Origin: an uncultured Bacteroidia bacterium
Lineage (GTDB): Bacteria > Bacteroidota > Bacteroidia > Bacteroidales > UBA932
Reading direction: 5' to 3'
DNA length: 64,000 nt
NCBI GenBank assembly: GCA_902773925.1
Contig: CACYGI010000002.1
Span: 286,990 to 350,989, forward strand
The position numbers and the translations under genes are program-made. The notes under the pieces were generated by a model that was not told the DNA's origin, made no database searches, and worked only from the letters and a program-made list of their open reading frames with translations. Below are positions 1 to 9,052 of this stretch, piece after piece (within the stretch, counting starts at the first letter, position 1; each line of letters begins with the position of its first letter).

Positions 1-54
1 TTACCGCTCAACAGTTTTCAAGACTGCCGCCATCGACCACTCGGCCAACCTTCC
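1..54 (-). tRNA. tRNA-Ser (TGA anticodon), truncated at window edge
   Basis: Read on the minus strand from position 54, this starts with GGAAGG, continues through a D-arm with GGCCGAGTGGTC, and has an anticodon stem-loop CAGTCTTGAAAACTG that places TGA in the anticodon. The long variable arm begins after it, as in class II tRNA-Ser, and is cut off by the left edge. The T-arm and 3' acceptor lie outside the window. A TAnnTTTG box lies just upstream. Confidence 0.87.
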
Positions 55-65
55 TTTAAGTGTTG

Positions 66-73
66 CAAAGTTA
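66..73 (-). promoter_or_regulatory. -7 box TAACTTTG for tRNA-Ser
   Basis: The minus strand reads TAACTTTG, a match to the Bacteroidota -7 consensus TAnnTTTG. It lies 12 nt upstream of the first tRNA base and just past the 3' end of rmuC, so the tRNA has its own promoter in the short gap. Confidence 0.6.
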
Positions 74-80
74 ATAAAAA

Positions 81-1400
81 TTACTCCTCCGGCAAGGCTT
101 TTAATGATACTTCCTCCAATTCCTGGCGATTGACCTGCTTCCCGCCGAGGCGGACTACATTGCGGGCGGCGGTTATGATGCTCTGCCCGGAGTCCTGGAG
201 CTTCACCAGACCGCTGTTGTAGGTAGAGTGGACTGCCAACAGACGTTTGCCCAGGTCCTGATACGAATCATAAAATGCCCGTACCCTCTTGATCATCAGA
301 TCGGAAGCATCCATAATCTCACTGATGTTGCGATCCTGACGATACTTATTCCAGGTCAGCTGGACAATCTTGAGGAACGGCATCACCGTCTGCTCTGTCG
401 TGATGAGGATACCGCGCTCGTAAGCCTGCTGCCAGAGCATCGGCTCACGGTCGAGCGCCACGCGGAAGGCCTGATCGATCGGCATGAACATAACCACATA
501 ATCGGCAAACCGCTTCGAACGGTCCACCTTCTTGGCGTAATCCTTGCGCGCAAGCTCATCGATATGATTGTGAATGCTGCGCAGATGCGCCTTCATCGCC
601 ACATCGGCGGCCTCCGGCGACTCGGCATTGACGAAATCCACGAATGCAGTCAGGGACACCTTCGAGTCCACGATAAGGTCCTTCTCCTCCATCCCGTCCT
701 TGAAATGGAATACGAAGTCCGGGCGCGAAGCATCTTCGCCGGCCACCTCACGGTCATAATGCATTCCCTGTATCAGGCCTTCCTGCGCAAGGATCGCATC
801 CAGCTTGTTCTCGCCCCAGCAACCCTGCATTTTCGGCTTGCCGGTCAAGGCCTCCGAAAGATGGTCCGCCTTCTGGCCGATGGACTGCGTCTTCTCCCCC
901 AGCTCCCGGACCACGCTGTCAAAGCGTTCGCGAAGCGCGGTAGTCGATTTGGCATGCTCCAGTTCGTTGGCCTTCATCGCATCCTGCATCTTGTCGATGC
1001 TCTCCTTGAGAGGCGCGAGAATCTCGCCGATGCTGCTCCGGTTGCCCTTGCTCAGATCCTCCTGACGCTCTTTGAGAAGCTTGCCATACTGGTCGGACAT
1101 CTCAGTCTTGATAAACTTCAGCTCGTTCTCGATATTCTCCCGGTGCTTGCGCTCCTGCTCTTCGAGAGAGGCTTTCATTCCCTCCACCTGAGTCTCCAGG
1201 CGGGCAATCACGGCGCGCTGGGCGGCCTCCTGCTCGCGGAAGGCCGTCTCCTTCTGGCGGTTATCATCTTCCTTTGCGCGCAAAAGGTCCTGCAGGGCAT
1301 TTTCGCGCACGCGGGCACGCTCCCTTACCAGAAGAAAGGTGATGACAGATGCAAGCAGAGCCGCTAATATAATGGCGGCTATCGATAACCAGGCAGTCAT
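81..1400 (-). CDS. rmuC: RmuC-family DNA recombination protein
   Basis: 439 residues. An N-terminal membrane helix (about residues 5-25) is followed by a long charged coiled coil (about 25-180) and then the RmuC nuclease-like domain, with GCWGENKLDAIL near residue 193 and the DSKVSL strand near 245. RmuC proteins limit DNA inversions and rearrangements and resemble PD-(D/E)xK nucleases. The function in this organism is inferred from the family. It is the last gene of a tight operon, beginning one base after lspA ends. Confidence 0.93.
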   Translation of the reverse strand: MTAWLSIAAIILAALLASVITFLLVRERARVRENALQDLLRAKEDDNRQKETAFREQEAAQRAVIARLETQVEGMKASLEEQERKHRENIENELKFIKTEMSDQYGKLLKERQEDLSKGNRSSIGEILAPLKESIDKMQDAMKANELEHAKSTTALRERFDSVVRELGEKTQSIGQKADHLSEALTGKPKMQGCWGENKLDAILAQEGLIQGMHYDREVAGEDASRPDFVFHFKDGMEEKDLIVDSKVSLTAFVDFVNAESPEAADVAMKAHLRSIHNHIDELARKDYAKKVDRSKRFADYVVMFMPIDQAFRVALDREPMLWQQAYERGILITTEQTVMPFLKIVQLTWNKYRQDRNISEIMDASDLMIKRVRAFYDSYQDLGKRLLAVHSTYNSGLVKLQDSGQSIITAARNVVRLGGKQVNRQELEEVSLKALPEE

Positions 1401-2057
1401 TTATTCAGAAAGATGTTTACGTTTCTCGGAGGGCGTCTCGACCGACGAGGAGAAGAAACGCCAATGGAAGATCAGCAGATATATCGCACCGCAGGTGATG
1501 CAGCTGTCTGCAAAATTGAATATCGGCTGGAAGAACAGGAAATGCCTGCCGCCCCAGATAGGAATCCACGAGGGCAGGTCGGTATCAATGATGGGGAAAT
1601 ACAGCATATCCACCACCTTGCCCATCAGAAAGCCCGAATAGCCTCCGCCTTCAGGCAGGAACTGCGCCACTTCGGTAGCAGTGCTCTGGGAAAAAATCAT
1701 CCCGTAGAAGAGCGAATCGATGATGTTGCCCAGTGCTCCGCAGAGGATGGCCGCAAGTCCGATAAGCACGCCGAAGGGGACCCCTTCGCGACGAAGCAGA
1801 CGGCGCATCCACACGATGATGAACACCACCAGCACTATGCGGAAAAGGCTCAGGATGAGCTTGCCGATATCACCGCCGAACTGCATTCCGAAGGCCATTC
1901 CCTTATTCTCGACAAAAAGAATCTGGAACCAGTTGCCAAAGACCGGAATGCTCTGGCCCAGAGTCATGTTGGTCTTGACCAGGAACTTGATTACCTGGTC
2001 GATGACAAGAAGCAAGACGACGAACGCAGTAAGCTTGAATCCCCTGCTGAGCTTCAT
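1401..2057 (-). CDS. lspA: Lipoprotein signal peptidase (SPase II)
   Basis: 218 residues with four hydrophobic membrane helices. LspA is the inner-membrane aspartyl protease that removes signal peptides from prolipoproteins after lipidation. The two catalytic aspartates fall in GNIID and FNFAD. The protein is longer than the roughly 160-residue proteobacterial enzyme because of an inserted loop (about residues 125-165) between helices 3 and 4, which is common in Bacteroidota. The many lipoproteins in this window, especially in the fimbrial operon, are expected substrates. It abuts the traR/dksA gene upstream and rmuC downstream with no spacer. Confidence 0.95.
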   Translation of the reverse strand: MKLSRGFKLTAFVVLLLVIDQVIKFLVKTNMTLGQSIPVFGNWFQILFVENKGMAFGMQFGGDIGKLILSLFRIVLVVFIIVWMRRLLRREGVPFGVLIGLAAILCGALGNIIDSLFYGMIFSQSTATEVAQFLPEGGGYSGFLMGKVVDMLYFPIIDTDLPSWIPIWGGRHFLFFQPIFNFADSCITCGAIYLLIFHWRFFSSSVETPSEKRKHLSE

Positions 2058-2456
2058 CTATCTTACCCCTTTCTCTTTGGATTCGACGCTAAGAGTAGCG
2101 TGCGGCACCAGACGGAGTCTCTCCTTCGGTATCAGCTTGCCTGTCTGGCGGCAGATACCGTAGGTCTTGTTTTCGATCCGGACAAGTGCAGCCTCAAGGT
2201 TCTGGATGAACTTGTACTGGCGTGCCGCCAGCTGGCTGGACTCCTCCTTGGAAAGTGCGGATGCACCTTCCTCCAGCAGCTTGAAAGTCGGGGACGTATC
2301 CTCGGTATCATTGCTGGATTCGTGATCGACGGAGCTCTTGAGCGCATCATATTCCTGACGTGCCTTCTCAAGCTTTTCAAGGATCAGCTCCTTGAATTCC
2401 TGAAGCTCCTCATCGCTGTAACGTACCTGAGGGGTGAGTTCGGTTTTTTCTTCCAT
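2058..2456 (-). CDS. TraR/DksA-family regulator with degenerate zinc finger
   Basis: 132 residues. The N-terminal half is a coiled coil (about residues 15-60), as in DksA, which inserts into the RNA polymerase secondary channel. The C-terminal segment keeps the fold signature YGICRQTGKLIP and RLRLVPHAT, but only one of the four zinc-binding cysteines remains. Bacteroidota TraR/DksA proteins commonly show this loss. It is first in an operon with lspA and rmuC. A regulatory role in transcription is inferred from the family; targets are unknown. Confidence 0.88.
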   Translation of the reverse strand: MEEKTELTPQVRYSDEELQEFKELILEKLEKARQEYDALKSSVDHESSNDTEDTSPTFKLLEEGASALSKEESSQLAARQYKFIQNLEAALVRIENKTYGICRQTGKLIPKERLRLVPHATLSVESKEKGVR

Positions 2457-2479
2457 ACACTAACGGTTCTTGTATTATG

Positions 2480-2487
2480 CAAATATA
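2480..2487 (-). promoter_or_regulatory. -7 box TATATTTG upstream of the traR/dksA-lspA-rmuC operon
   Basis: The minus strand reads TATATTTG, matching TAnnTTTG, 24 nt upstream of the first start codon of the three-gene operon and just past the end of ileS. Confidence 0.55.
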
Positions 2488-2502
2488 CAAAAAGTCAATA
2501 AA

Positions 2503-5500
2503 TTATACACGGGCCACCGCAATTTGAAGAGCGCCATCCTCCCACTCCACTTCCTGGGCCCCCGAGGGCATCGTATCTGCAAAAACAATGGAGGCCGAGA
2601 GCGTCTGCTCGCTCACATACTGGGAGAACTGCTGCAGCGCATCCTCGACCGCCGGATTGTGCGAAAGGGTGACATTGACACGGTCGGTCACCTGGAATCC
2701 ACTGTCCTTGCGGAGATTCTGGATACGGTTGATAAGCTCGCGGGCGATACCCTCGCGACGCAGTTCATCAGTGATGGTAATGTCGAGGGCTACCGTCAGA
2801 CGGCCTTCCGATGCGACAAGCCAGCCCGGCATATCCTCGGATGAAATCTCATAATCAGCGGGCTCGAGAACCACATCTCCGCAGGGGAGCGAAAGGGTAT
2901 AAACCCCTGCGCGCTCGATATCCGAGATAACCTGCTGGTCCAGCGTGCCGAATGTGGCTGCAATCTCCTTCATCTGCTTGCCGTAACGTTTGCCGAGAGT
3001 CTTGAAATTGGGCTTGATCTTCTTGGTAATCAGGCCTGCGGTATCGTGGATAAACTCTGCCTGCTTGACATTTACTTCGTTGAGCACCAACTGCTTGACC
3101 TTCTCCAACTGAGCCTCTACTTCAGCATCCAGGACGGGGATGATGATCTTGGCCAGCGGCTGGCGGACTTTGATATTGACCTTGCGGCGAAGCGCGAGGA
3201 TCATCGAAGTGCTCTTCTGTGCCAGCGCCATCCGCTCCTCGAGCTTCGGGTCGATCAGCGAGGTATCAGCCTCGGGCATAAGCGTAAAGTGCACCGAAGC
3301 CGCACCGGGGACCAGGTCGCAGTAGAGATGCTCCATATAGAAGGGAGCGATCGGCGCGGCGAGCTGTGCCACGGTCACCAGCGCACGGTAGAGCGTCTGG
3401 TATGCGGAAAGCTTGTCGGGAGTCAGTCCGCCACCCCAGAAACGCTTGCGGTTGAGACGCACGTACCAGTTGCTCAGGTCGTCGCAGACGAAATCCTGAA
3501 TCAGGCGGCCGGCCAGGGTGATATCATAATCCTGATATGCAGCATTGACCTTGAGGGTCAGCGTATTGAGCAGCGAGAGGAGCCAGCGGTCAATCTCCGG
3601 ACGGCTGTCCGAGGCGACATCGGCGGCTGCGGGGTCGAATCCGTCCACGTTTGCGTAGAGCGCAAAGAATGAATAGGTATTGTAGAGAGTGCCGAAGAAC
3701 TTGCGGCGGATCTCATCCACTCCGGACATATCGAAGCGGAGATTGTCCCAGGGCTGGGCATTGGTCAGCATATACCAGCGCAGAGCATCGGCACCGTACT
3801 CGTCAAGAGCCTTGAACGGATCGATGGCATTGCCGAGGCGCTTGGACATCTTGTTGCCGTCCTTGTCGAGCACAAGACCGTTGGAAATCACGGTCTTGTA
3901 AGCGCACGTGCCGCTTACCATCGTATGCACGGCATGCAGCGTATAGAACCAGCCGCGTGTCTGATCCACGCCTTCGGCGATAAAATCAGCCGTCTGGGAG
4001 AAGCACTCGTCGCCGAGATGCTTCAGGCCCTCCTGCGCATAGGGCATAGCGCCGGAATCAAACCAGACATCGATCAGGTCGCTCTCGCGCGTCATCTTGC
4101 GGCCATCGTCGCTGACCAGGAAAATCTCATCCACGTAAGGACGATGCAGGTCTATGCGGTCATAATTGGCAGCAGAGAAATCTCCCGGCACGAATCCGTT
4201 GTCGCGCAGCGGGTTGGACTTCATCACACCGGCCTCCACGGCGCGGTCGATCTCCCTGTAGAGCTCTTCGACCGAGCCGATGCACTTCTCCGCGGTGCCG
4301 TCGGCAGTGCGCCAGATGGGAAGCGGAGTGCCCCAGTAGCGGCTGCGCGAGAGATTCCAGTCCTGAATATTCTCCAGCCACTTGCCGAAACGGCCGGTAC
4401 CGGTAGATTCGGGCTTCCAGCGGATGGTATCATTGAGCTCCATCATCTTCTCGCGTACGGCAGTGGTGCGGATAAACCACGAATCAAGCGGATAGTAGAG
4501 CACCGGCTTGTCGGTACGCCAGCAGTGCGGATAGTTGTGGACGTGCTTTTCGATGCGGAATACCAGACCCTTCTGCTTGAGGTCCATGCACAGGTCGATA
4601 TCAAGCGTGTCAGCATCCGGAGCAAGCGCGGGATCGTATGCGTTCTTGACGAAACGGCCGGCGAACTTCGAATAAGCCTCGACATCGACGTACTTCTCTA
4701 CGAACTCGGGATCCATATCCTCGATGCGGTAGAGCTTGCCAGTGCGGTCCACCATAGCCTGATTGTTGCCTGCGCGGTCGCGCACCATCATCGGCGGAAT
4801 GCCGTAGGCCTTGGCGACCTTGTCATCGTCCGCACCGAAGGTCGGCGCGATGTGGACGATACCGGTACCATCCTCGACGGTCACATAGTCGCCCGTTATC
4901 ACGCGGAATGCATCGCCTGGGCAACCCATCCAGGGGATGAGCTGACGGTAACGGATGCCGGCCAGGGCCGAACCGCGGACCGTGCCTTCGCATACGGTAT
5001 AGGGATTCTTGTCGTTGAAATGCGCCGAAACCAGCGGCAGGGCCACCACGTAGCGGGCGGGAGCCTTGGTGTAGGGATTGACGCTGTCAACGCAGACGTA
5101 CTCGATATTGGGACCGACGCAGAGGGCCGTGTTGGAAGGAAGCGTCCAGGGCGTGGTCGTCCAGGCGATGAAATACACCGGAAGGTCCGTGCCCTTGAAA
5201 AGGAACTCGGACTTTTCGTCGCGTATAACCTCGAACTGAGCCACGCAGGTCGTGTCCTTGACGTCGCGGTAGCAGCCGGGCTGGTTGAGCTCGTGGGAGC
5301 TCAGGCCGGTGCCTGCGGCGGGCGAATACGGCTGGATGGAGTAACCTTTGTACAGCAGGCCCTTGTCGTAGATATCGCGAAGCAGATGCCACAGAGTCTC
5401 GATGTAACGGTTGTCATAGGTGATGTAGGGATTGTCGGTATCCACCCAGTAGCCGATGCGGTCGGTCAGGGAGACCCATTCCTTTGTATATTTCATCACC

Positions 5501-5868
5501 TCCTCGCGGCAGGTGCGATTATATTCTTCAACAGAGATCTTGACTCCGATGTCCTCCTTGGTGATGCCAAGCTTTTTCTCTACCCCAAGCTCGACCGGAA
5601 GGCCGTGGGTATCCCAGCCGGCACGGCGCTCAACGCGGAAACCCGCCTGCGTCTTATAGCGGCAGACCGCGTCCTTGATCGAACGGGCCATCACGTGATG
5701 GATGCCGGGCATACCGTTTGCGGACGGCGGGCCTTCAAAAAAGACAAACTTCGGGGCGCCTTCGCGCAGGCGTAGCGATTCACGGAATGTGTTCTCCTTC
5801 TGCCACTTATCTAAAACTTTGCGGTTGACTTCGACTAAATCAAGATTCTTGTACTCTGCAAACTTCAT
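2503..5868 (-). CDS. ileS: Isoleucyl-tRNA synthetase
   Basis: 1121 residues, class I aminoacyl-tRNA synthetase of the long type that carries a C-terminal extension. The HIGH-equivalent motif is GIHHVM near residue 55, after PPSANGMPG. The KMSKR signature is in the second half, after DKDGN. The connective-peptide editing domain lies between them. It charges tRNA-Ile with isoleucine and hydrolyses misactivated valine. It is transcribed alone, divergently from cvpA, with its own -7 box. Confidence 0.98.
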   Translation of the reverse strand: MKFAEYKNLDLVEVNRKVLDKWQKENTFRESLRLREGAPKFVFFEGPPSANGMPGIHHVMARSIKDAVCRYKTQAGFRVERRAGWDTHGLPVELGVEKKLGITKEDIGVKISVEEYNRTCREEVMKYTKEWVSLTDRIGYWVDTDNPYITYDNRYIETLWHLLRDIYDKGLLYKGYSIQPYSPAAGTGLSSHELNQPGCYRDVKDTTCVAQFEVIRDEKSEFLFKGTDLPVYFIAWTTTPWTLPSNTALCVGPNIEYVCVDSVNPYTKAPARYVVALPLVSAHFNDKNPYTVCEGTVRGSALAGIRYRQLIPWMGCPGDAFRVITGDYVTVEDGTGIVHIAPTFGADDDKVAKAYGIPPMMVRDRAGNNQAMVDRTGKLYRIEDMDPEFVEKYVDVEAYSKFAGRFVKNAYDPALAPDADTLDIDLCMDLKQKGLVFRIEKHVHNYPHCWRTDKPVLYYPLDSWFIRTTAVREKMMELNDTIRWKPESTGTGRFGKWLENIQDWNLSRSRYWGTPLPIWRTADGTAEKCIGSVEELYREIDRAVEAGVMKSNPLRDNGFVPGDFSAANYDRIDLHRPYVDEIFLVSDDGRKMTRESDLIDVWFDSGAMPYAQEGLKHLGDECFSQTADFIAEGVDQTRGWFYTLHAVHTMVSGTCAYKTVISNGLVLDKDGNKMSKRLGNAIDPFKALDEYGADALRWYMLTNAQPWDNLRFDMSGVDEIRRKFFGTLYNTYSFFALYANVDGFDPAAADVASDSRPEIDRWLLSLLNTLTLKVNAAYQDYDITLAGRLIQDFVCDDLSNWYVRLNRKRFWGGGLTPDKLSAYQTLYRALVTVAQLAAPIAPFYMEHLYCDLVPGAASVHFTLMPEADTSLIDPKLEERMALAQKSTSMILALRRKVNIKVRQPLAKIIIPVLDAEVEAQLEKVKQLVLNEVNVKQAEFIHDTAGLITKKIKPNFKTLGKRYGKQMKEIAATFGTLDQQVISDIERAGVYTLSLPCGDVVLEPADYEISSEDMPGWLVASEGRLTVALDITITDELRREGIARELINRIQNLRKDSGFQVTDRVNVTLSHNPAVEDALQQFSQYVSEQTLSASIVFADTMPSGAQEVEWEDGALQIAVARV

Positions 5869-5887
5869 AAAAATGTCATTTATCTCG

Positions 5888-5895
5888 CAAATATA
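5888..5895 (-). promoter_or_regulatory. -7 box TATATTTG for ileS
   Basis: The minus strand reads TATATTTG 19 nt upstream of the ileS start codon. A second box facing the other way lies 13 nt further on, so this is a compact divergent promoter region. Confidence 0.6.
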
Positions 5896-5907
5896 CGATT
5901 TTATCAG

Positions 5908-5915
5908 TAACTTTG
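5908..5915 (+). promoter_or_regulatory. -7 box TAACTTTG for cvpA
   Basis: The plus strand reads TAACTTTG, a TAnnTTTG match, 28 nt upstream of the cvpA start. It may also drive the downstream peptide-secretion genes, because no strong terminator is visible between them. Confidence 0.55.
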
Positions 5916-5943
5916 GATATCAATTCCACTTGCCAAAAGAGAT

Positions 5944-6444
5944 ATGGGAACACTTGACGTAATTATTGTCCTGGCCCTGCTGCCATCGCTATATTTCGGA
6001 CTCAAAAACGGACTGGTCAAGCAGATTGTCGCCTTCGGCGTGGTCTATCTCGGCATCACGCTTTCGCTCAGATTCGCAGACCCCGTCTCGGAGTGGTTCG
6101 CCGGGTTTGCGGCCGCCCGCGAATGGACCATCTCGGAGATATGGATCAAGATCATCGCCTTTGTCTTCATATTCTTTGCAGTGGCCCTGATCATCAGCCT
6201 GCTCGGGCGCATCCTGGAGAAGATCATCAAGATCACCCTGCTCGAGTGGCTCAACCGCCTGCTGGGTTTCGTCATGTCGCTCTTCATCTTTATGATGGGA
6301 GTATCGCTGCTTATCTACTTCGTGGATTCGCTCAATGCCAATCTGGCGTTCATTCCGGAGGAATGGATCGAACAATCCAGCTTTTACAAGCCGATGCTCG
6401 GCTTTGCCGGAACCGTTTTTCCATATTTGCGCGAACTTTTCTAA
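5944..6444 (+). CDS. CvpA-family inner-membrane protein
   Basis: 166 residues with four predicted membrane helices, beginning with MGTLDVIIVLALLPSLYFG as CvpA proteins do (LDxxI, then GLKNG). CvpA was first linked to colicin V production in E. coli and is also tied to envelope homeostasis and purF expression; in Bacteroidota its role is not defined. It lies directly upstream of the bacteriocin-like export locus, but CvpA is a widespread housekeeping protein, so the link may be coincidence. Confidence 0.85.
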   Translation: MGTLDVIIVLALLPSLYFGLKNGLVKQIVAFGVVYLGITLSLRFADPVSEWFAGFAAAREWTISEIWIKIIAFVFIFFAVALIISLLGRILEKIIKITLLEWLNRLLGFVMSLFIFMMGVSLLIYFVDSLNANLAFIPEEWIEQSSFYKPMLGFAGTVFPYLRELF

Positions 6445-6549
6445 AAAAACGCAACTCTACAATTTCGCGCCGGACGGAATCTTTTGACGAAATGATAGTG
6501 ACCGCCTATCCGGCCGTGCCTTACTTTGCCATCGCAAACGACGCAGGCT

Positions 6550-6705
6550 ATGGAAGGCAAAGGCTACAAACCCCTCGCAGACATTGAGGTCTGCATTGAA
6601 GGACTCGTCAACGAGCCCGGTAATACAACTCTCTTTCTAGCTATTATTATTACAATCGCCTGCCTTGCCTGCGTCGCAGTTGCATTGAGTTGGATCGTTT
6701 CATAA
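6550..6705 (+). CDS. 51-residue single-pass membrane peptide, candidate immunity protein
   Basis: A 51-residue protein starts MEGKGYKPLADIEVC. It has an N-terminal polar segment (residues 1-27) and one strong membrane helix (about 28-49, rich in Ile, Ala and Leu with two cysteines). It has no Gly-Gly processing site, so it does not look like an exported substrate. It lies 11 nt upstream of the C39 exporter start, on the same strand. Small membrane proteins encoded beside peptide bacteriocins are often their immunity factors, and that is the best guess here; a chaperone-like or regulatory role is equally untested. No family was recognised. Confidence 0.6.
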   Translation: MEGKGYKPLADIEVCIEGLVNEPGNTTLFLAIIITIACLACVAVALSWIVS

Positions 6706-6716
6706 CAGGCAGGGTG

Positions 6717-8837
6717 ATGAAGACAGATATCAGACAGCACGACATCTCGGACTGCGGAGTGGCGGCAATCGCTTCGATCGCGCGACACTATGGGCAGGAC
6801 ATTCCCCTGACAGCCATCCGCGAAGCCTCCGGCACATCCCAGGCAGGCACGACGCTCAAGGGTCTGACGGACGCGTGCCGCGCCCTTGGATTCACGGCGC
6901 ACTGCTACAAATCCGAAAAGACGGATGCCGACAGGCTCAGGGGCGTTCCTGTGCCGGTCATCCTGCACACGGTCAATTCACACAGGGAGCTTCATTTCGT
7001 AGTACTGTATTCTCTCGGCCGGCGCAAGGCCACGATTATGGATCCTTCAGTCGGCCGGCACATACATATTTCACACGCAAAATTGCAACAGGAGTGGACG
7101 GGCTATATCGTCACAATGCGTCCGGACAGCAGTACGCTCTATTCATCACACCGTTCGCCCGACCCTTCGGTCTCCTACACAGCCATTCTGGCTTCCACTA
7201 AAAGGGATTTCTGTATGTCCCTTCTCTGTTCGGCGACGTATGTCGCGGCGGGGGTCTGCTCCACTCTATTTCTGCAGCATATCATAGATGATGTAATACC
7301 CTCTGGAGATCTGAGGATGCTGGCCGCGACCGGCGGACTGCTGGCCCTGCTGACCATCCTGACTCTCGCGGTCGGGTACGCACGCACGATGGCGATGCTG
7401 CGATGCTGCGTCCGGATCGACGGCAGACTGATCATCAATTATCTGAGGCGGCTGTTCCGTCTTCCGACAGGATTTTTCGCCCGCCGTGGCAGCGGAGAGC
7501 TCAACTCGCGCATTTCGGACGCGATGAAAGTCAGGCATCTGCTTACCGAAGGACTGGACGGTATTCTGACAGGAGGAATGATGCTTATTTTTTCATTCTG
7601 CCTGATGTTCAGCTTCCATCGGCGTCTGGCACTGCTGACGATGGCATTCATACCCCTGTATAGCGGCCTGTATCTGCTTGCAAGGCGGGCCAACCGCCGC
7701 TGGAACCGGCGGATCATCGAGAGCGCGGCACGATTTGAAGAGAAATGCGTCGAAGGCATCTCATCCATCCGGGCCATCAAGTATTTCGGCAGTGGAGAGG
7801 ACGGCCAGAGGGACATCGAGCGCAGCTATGTTCAGCTGAGCACCAACATGCTGGGCGGCGGTCGCTGCATCGGCCGGTTCACCGTCGCTTCGGAGGCACT
7901 TACCAAGCTGAGCGTTTTTACCGTGCTGACGGCCGGGAGCGTTTTTGTCCTCAAAGGGCACCTGAGCATCGGCGAACTGGTCTCATTTTATGCCATGTGC
8001 AGCCTGTTTGCAGCGCCGCTGAGCCGCTTGACCGGCATCAGCGAAATGGTCAGCGAAGCCGGCATCGCTATGGAAAGGCTGCAGGATATAACAGAACTCA
8101 AACCGGAAGACGAAGGCGGCCTCGAGGTCCGTGCGGACAAAGCCGCCCCTATAATTTTCAGAGATGCCACATTCGCCTACCCCGGCGGGATGAACGTATT
8201 CGAGCACCTGGACTATACTTTCAGGCCCGGACGGATCACCGCCATACGCGGCGAAAGCGGATGCGGGAAAAGCTCACTCGCAGCCCTGATGATGCGCGAT
8301 TACGACCTGAACCACGGAAAGATCCTGCTCGAAGAAACGGATATCCGCCTCTTCGATGTCAACTCGTGGAGACGCTACGTGACCATCGTTCCGCAGGAAG
8401 CCGTGCTGCGGGATGCTTCGCTGCTGGACAATGTAACGGGCGGAGAATCCTGTCCGGACTACGAAAGGGCCGCCGCCCTTCTGGGCGAACTTGGGATGAA
8501 GGAATTCATAACCTCCCTGCCGATGGGCATCCTGACCCGTATCGGAGAGCGCGGATGTTGCGTCTCCGGCGGCCAGAGGCAACGTATCGCACTTGCGCGG
8601 GCGCTCTACCGCAATCCGCAGGTACTTATCCTGGACGAAGCCACCTCGTCGCTCGACAGCGAATCCCAACGATACATACTCGACAAGCTGAAATCACTCC
8701 GCGACGAAGGCAGGACAGTGATAATGATAACGCACCGCGACGACAACGCCGCAATAGCGGATGAGATACTTGAAATGCACGCGCGTACAAAGGGGCATAT
8801 CCCGGACGCCCCTGCCAGGTCCGGGGACAACAATTAA
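6717..8837 (+). CDS. C39-peptidase ABC exporter (PCAT) for double-glycine-leader peptides
   Basis: 706 residues from ATG 6717; an in-frame TTG at 6690 would overlap the preceding gene and adds nothing to the domain. Residues 1-125 are a C39 cysteine protease: Gln7 (oxyanion hole), Cys13 in DISDCG, His93 in ELHFVV and Asp109 in IMDPS. A six-helix ABC membrane domain follows (about 160-440). The nucleotide-binding domain has Walker A GESGCGKSS near residue 512, the signature VSGGQRQR, and Walker B VLILDEATSSLD. This architecture cleaves a leader after Gly-Gly and exports the core peptide across the inner membrane. Two fitting substrates lie immediately downstream, followed by the adaptor and outer-membrane partners. 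Confidence 0.95.
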   Translation: MKTDIRQHDISDCGVAAIASIARHYGQDIPLTAIREASGTSQAGTTLKGLTDACRALGFTAHCYKSEKTDADRLRGVPVPVILHTVNSHRELHFVVLYSLGRRKATIMDPSVGRHIHISHAKLQQEWTGYIVTMRPDSSTLYSSHRSPDPSVSYTAILASTKRDFCMSLLCSATYVAAGVCSTLFLQHIIDDVIPSGDLRMLAATGGLLALLTILTLAVGYARTMAMLRCCVRIDGRLIINYLRRLFRLPTGFFARRGSGELNSRISDAMKVRHLLTEGLDGILTGGMMLIFSFCLMFSFHRRLALLTMAFIPLYSGLYLLARRANRRWNRRIIESAARFEEKCVEGISSIRAIKYFGSGEDGQRDIERSYVQLSTNMLGGGRCIGRFTVASEALTKLSVFTVLTAGSVFVLKGHLSIGELVSFYAMCSLFAAPLSRLTGISEMVSEAGIAMERLQDITELKPEDEGGLEVRADKAAPIIFRDATFAYPGGMNVFEHLDYTFRPGRITAIRGESGCGKSSLAALMMRDYDLNHGKILLEETDIRLFDVNSWRRYVTIVPQEAVLRDASLLDNVTGGESCPDYERAAALLGELGMKEFITSLPMGILTRIGERGCCVSGGQRQRIALARALYRNPQVLILDEATSSLDSESQRYILDKLKSLRDEGRTVIMITHRDDNAAIADEILEMHARTKGHIPDAPARSGDNN

Positions 8838-8851
8838 AACTACAGAAGATT

Positions 8852-9034
8852 ATGGAAGAAATGAAATGGAAAGCAAGAGGATGGTCGGAGGTACATTCTT
8901 CCGAATTGCTCATCCGCGGCGGCTCCAGCGTCTGGAGCGACATTTTCGGCAAGGTCAAATCGGTTATCAATTTCCTGGCCGACTACATTCCCAAACTTAT
9001 CTCGGGTATTATGGACGGCTTTCTGGCCTTCTAA
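8852..9034 (+). CDS. Double-glycine-leader peptide A (putative two-peptide bacteriocin subunit)
   Basis: 60 residues. The leader is residues 1-24 and ends LLIRGG, with hydrophobic Ile at -4 relative to the cut as in canonical double-glycine leaders. The predicted mature peptide is residues 25-60, starting SSVWSDIFGKVKSV. It is 36 residues long, without cysteine, amphipathic and helix-prone, with a proline at 47 and a GxxxG motif at 52-56. Net charge is about zero. It lies 14 nt after the exporter stop and 18 nt before peptide B. An antimicrobial or signalling role is inferred from the leader, the core features and the context; no homologue was recognised. Confidence 0.82.
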   Translation: MEEMKWKARGWSEVHSSELLIRGGSSVWSDIFGKVKSVINFLADYIPKLISGIMDGFLAF

Positions 9035-9040
9035 GCTTGC

Positions 9041-9046
9041 GGAGGT
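9041..9046 (+). promoter_or_regulatory. Strong Shine-Dalgarno (GGAGGT) for peptide B
   Basis: GGAGGT lies 6 nt upstream of the ATG at 9053. Strong Shine-Dalgarno sequences are unusual in Bacteroidota, where AT-rich leaders dominate. Peptide A just upstream has no comparable site. The site fixes the start codon of peptide B. Confidence 0.6.
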
Positions 9047-9052
9047 AAAGTT

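Noticed and set aside
3925..5775. 616-codon frame antisense to ileS, and similar long antisense frames over rmuC (228-1367) and the DUF2207 gene (38723-40246)
   Set aside because: GC-rich codon bias of the sense genes leaves the opposite strand open. None shows a recognisable domain or its own promoter.
6493..6588. 31-codon frame starting MIVTAYPAVPYF before the small membrane peptide
   Set aside because: No domain, leader or ribosome-binding site, and it overlaps the better 51-residue frame at 6550.
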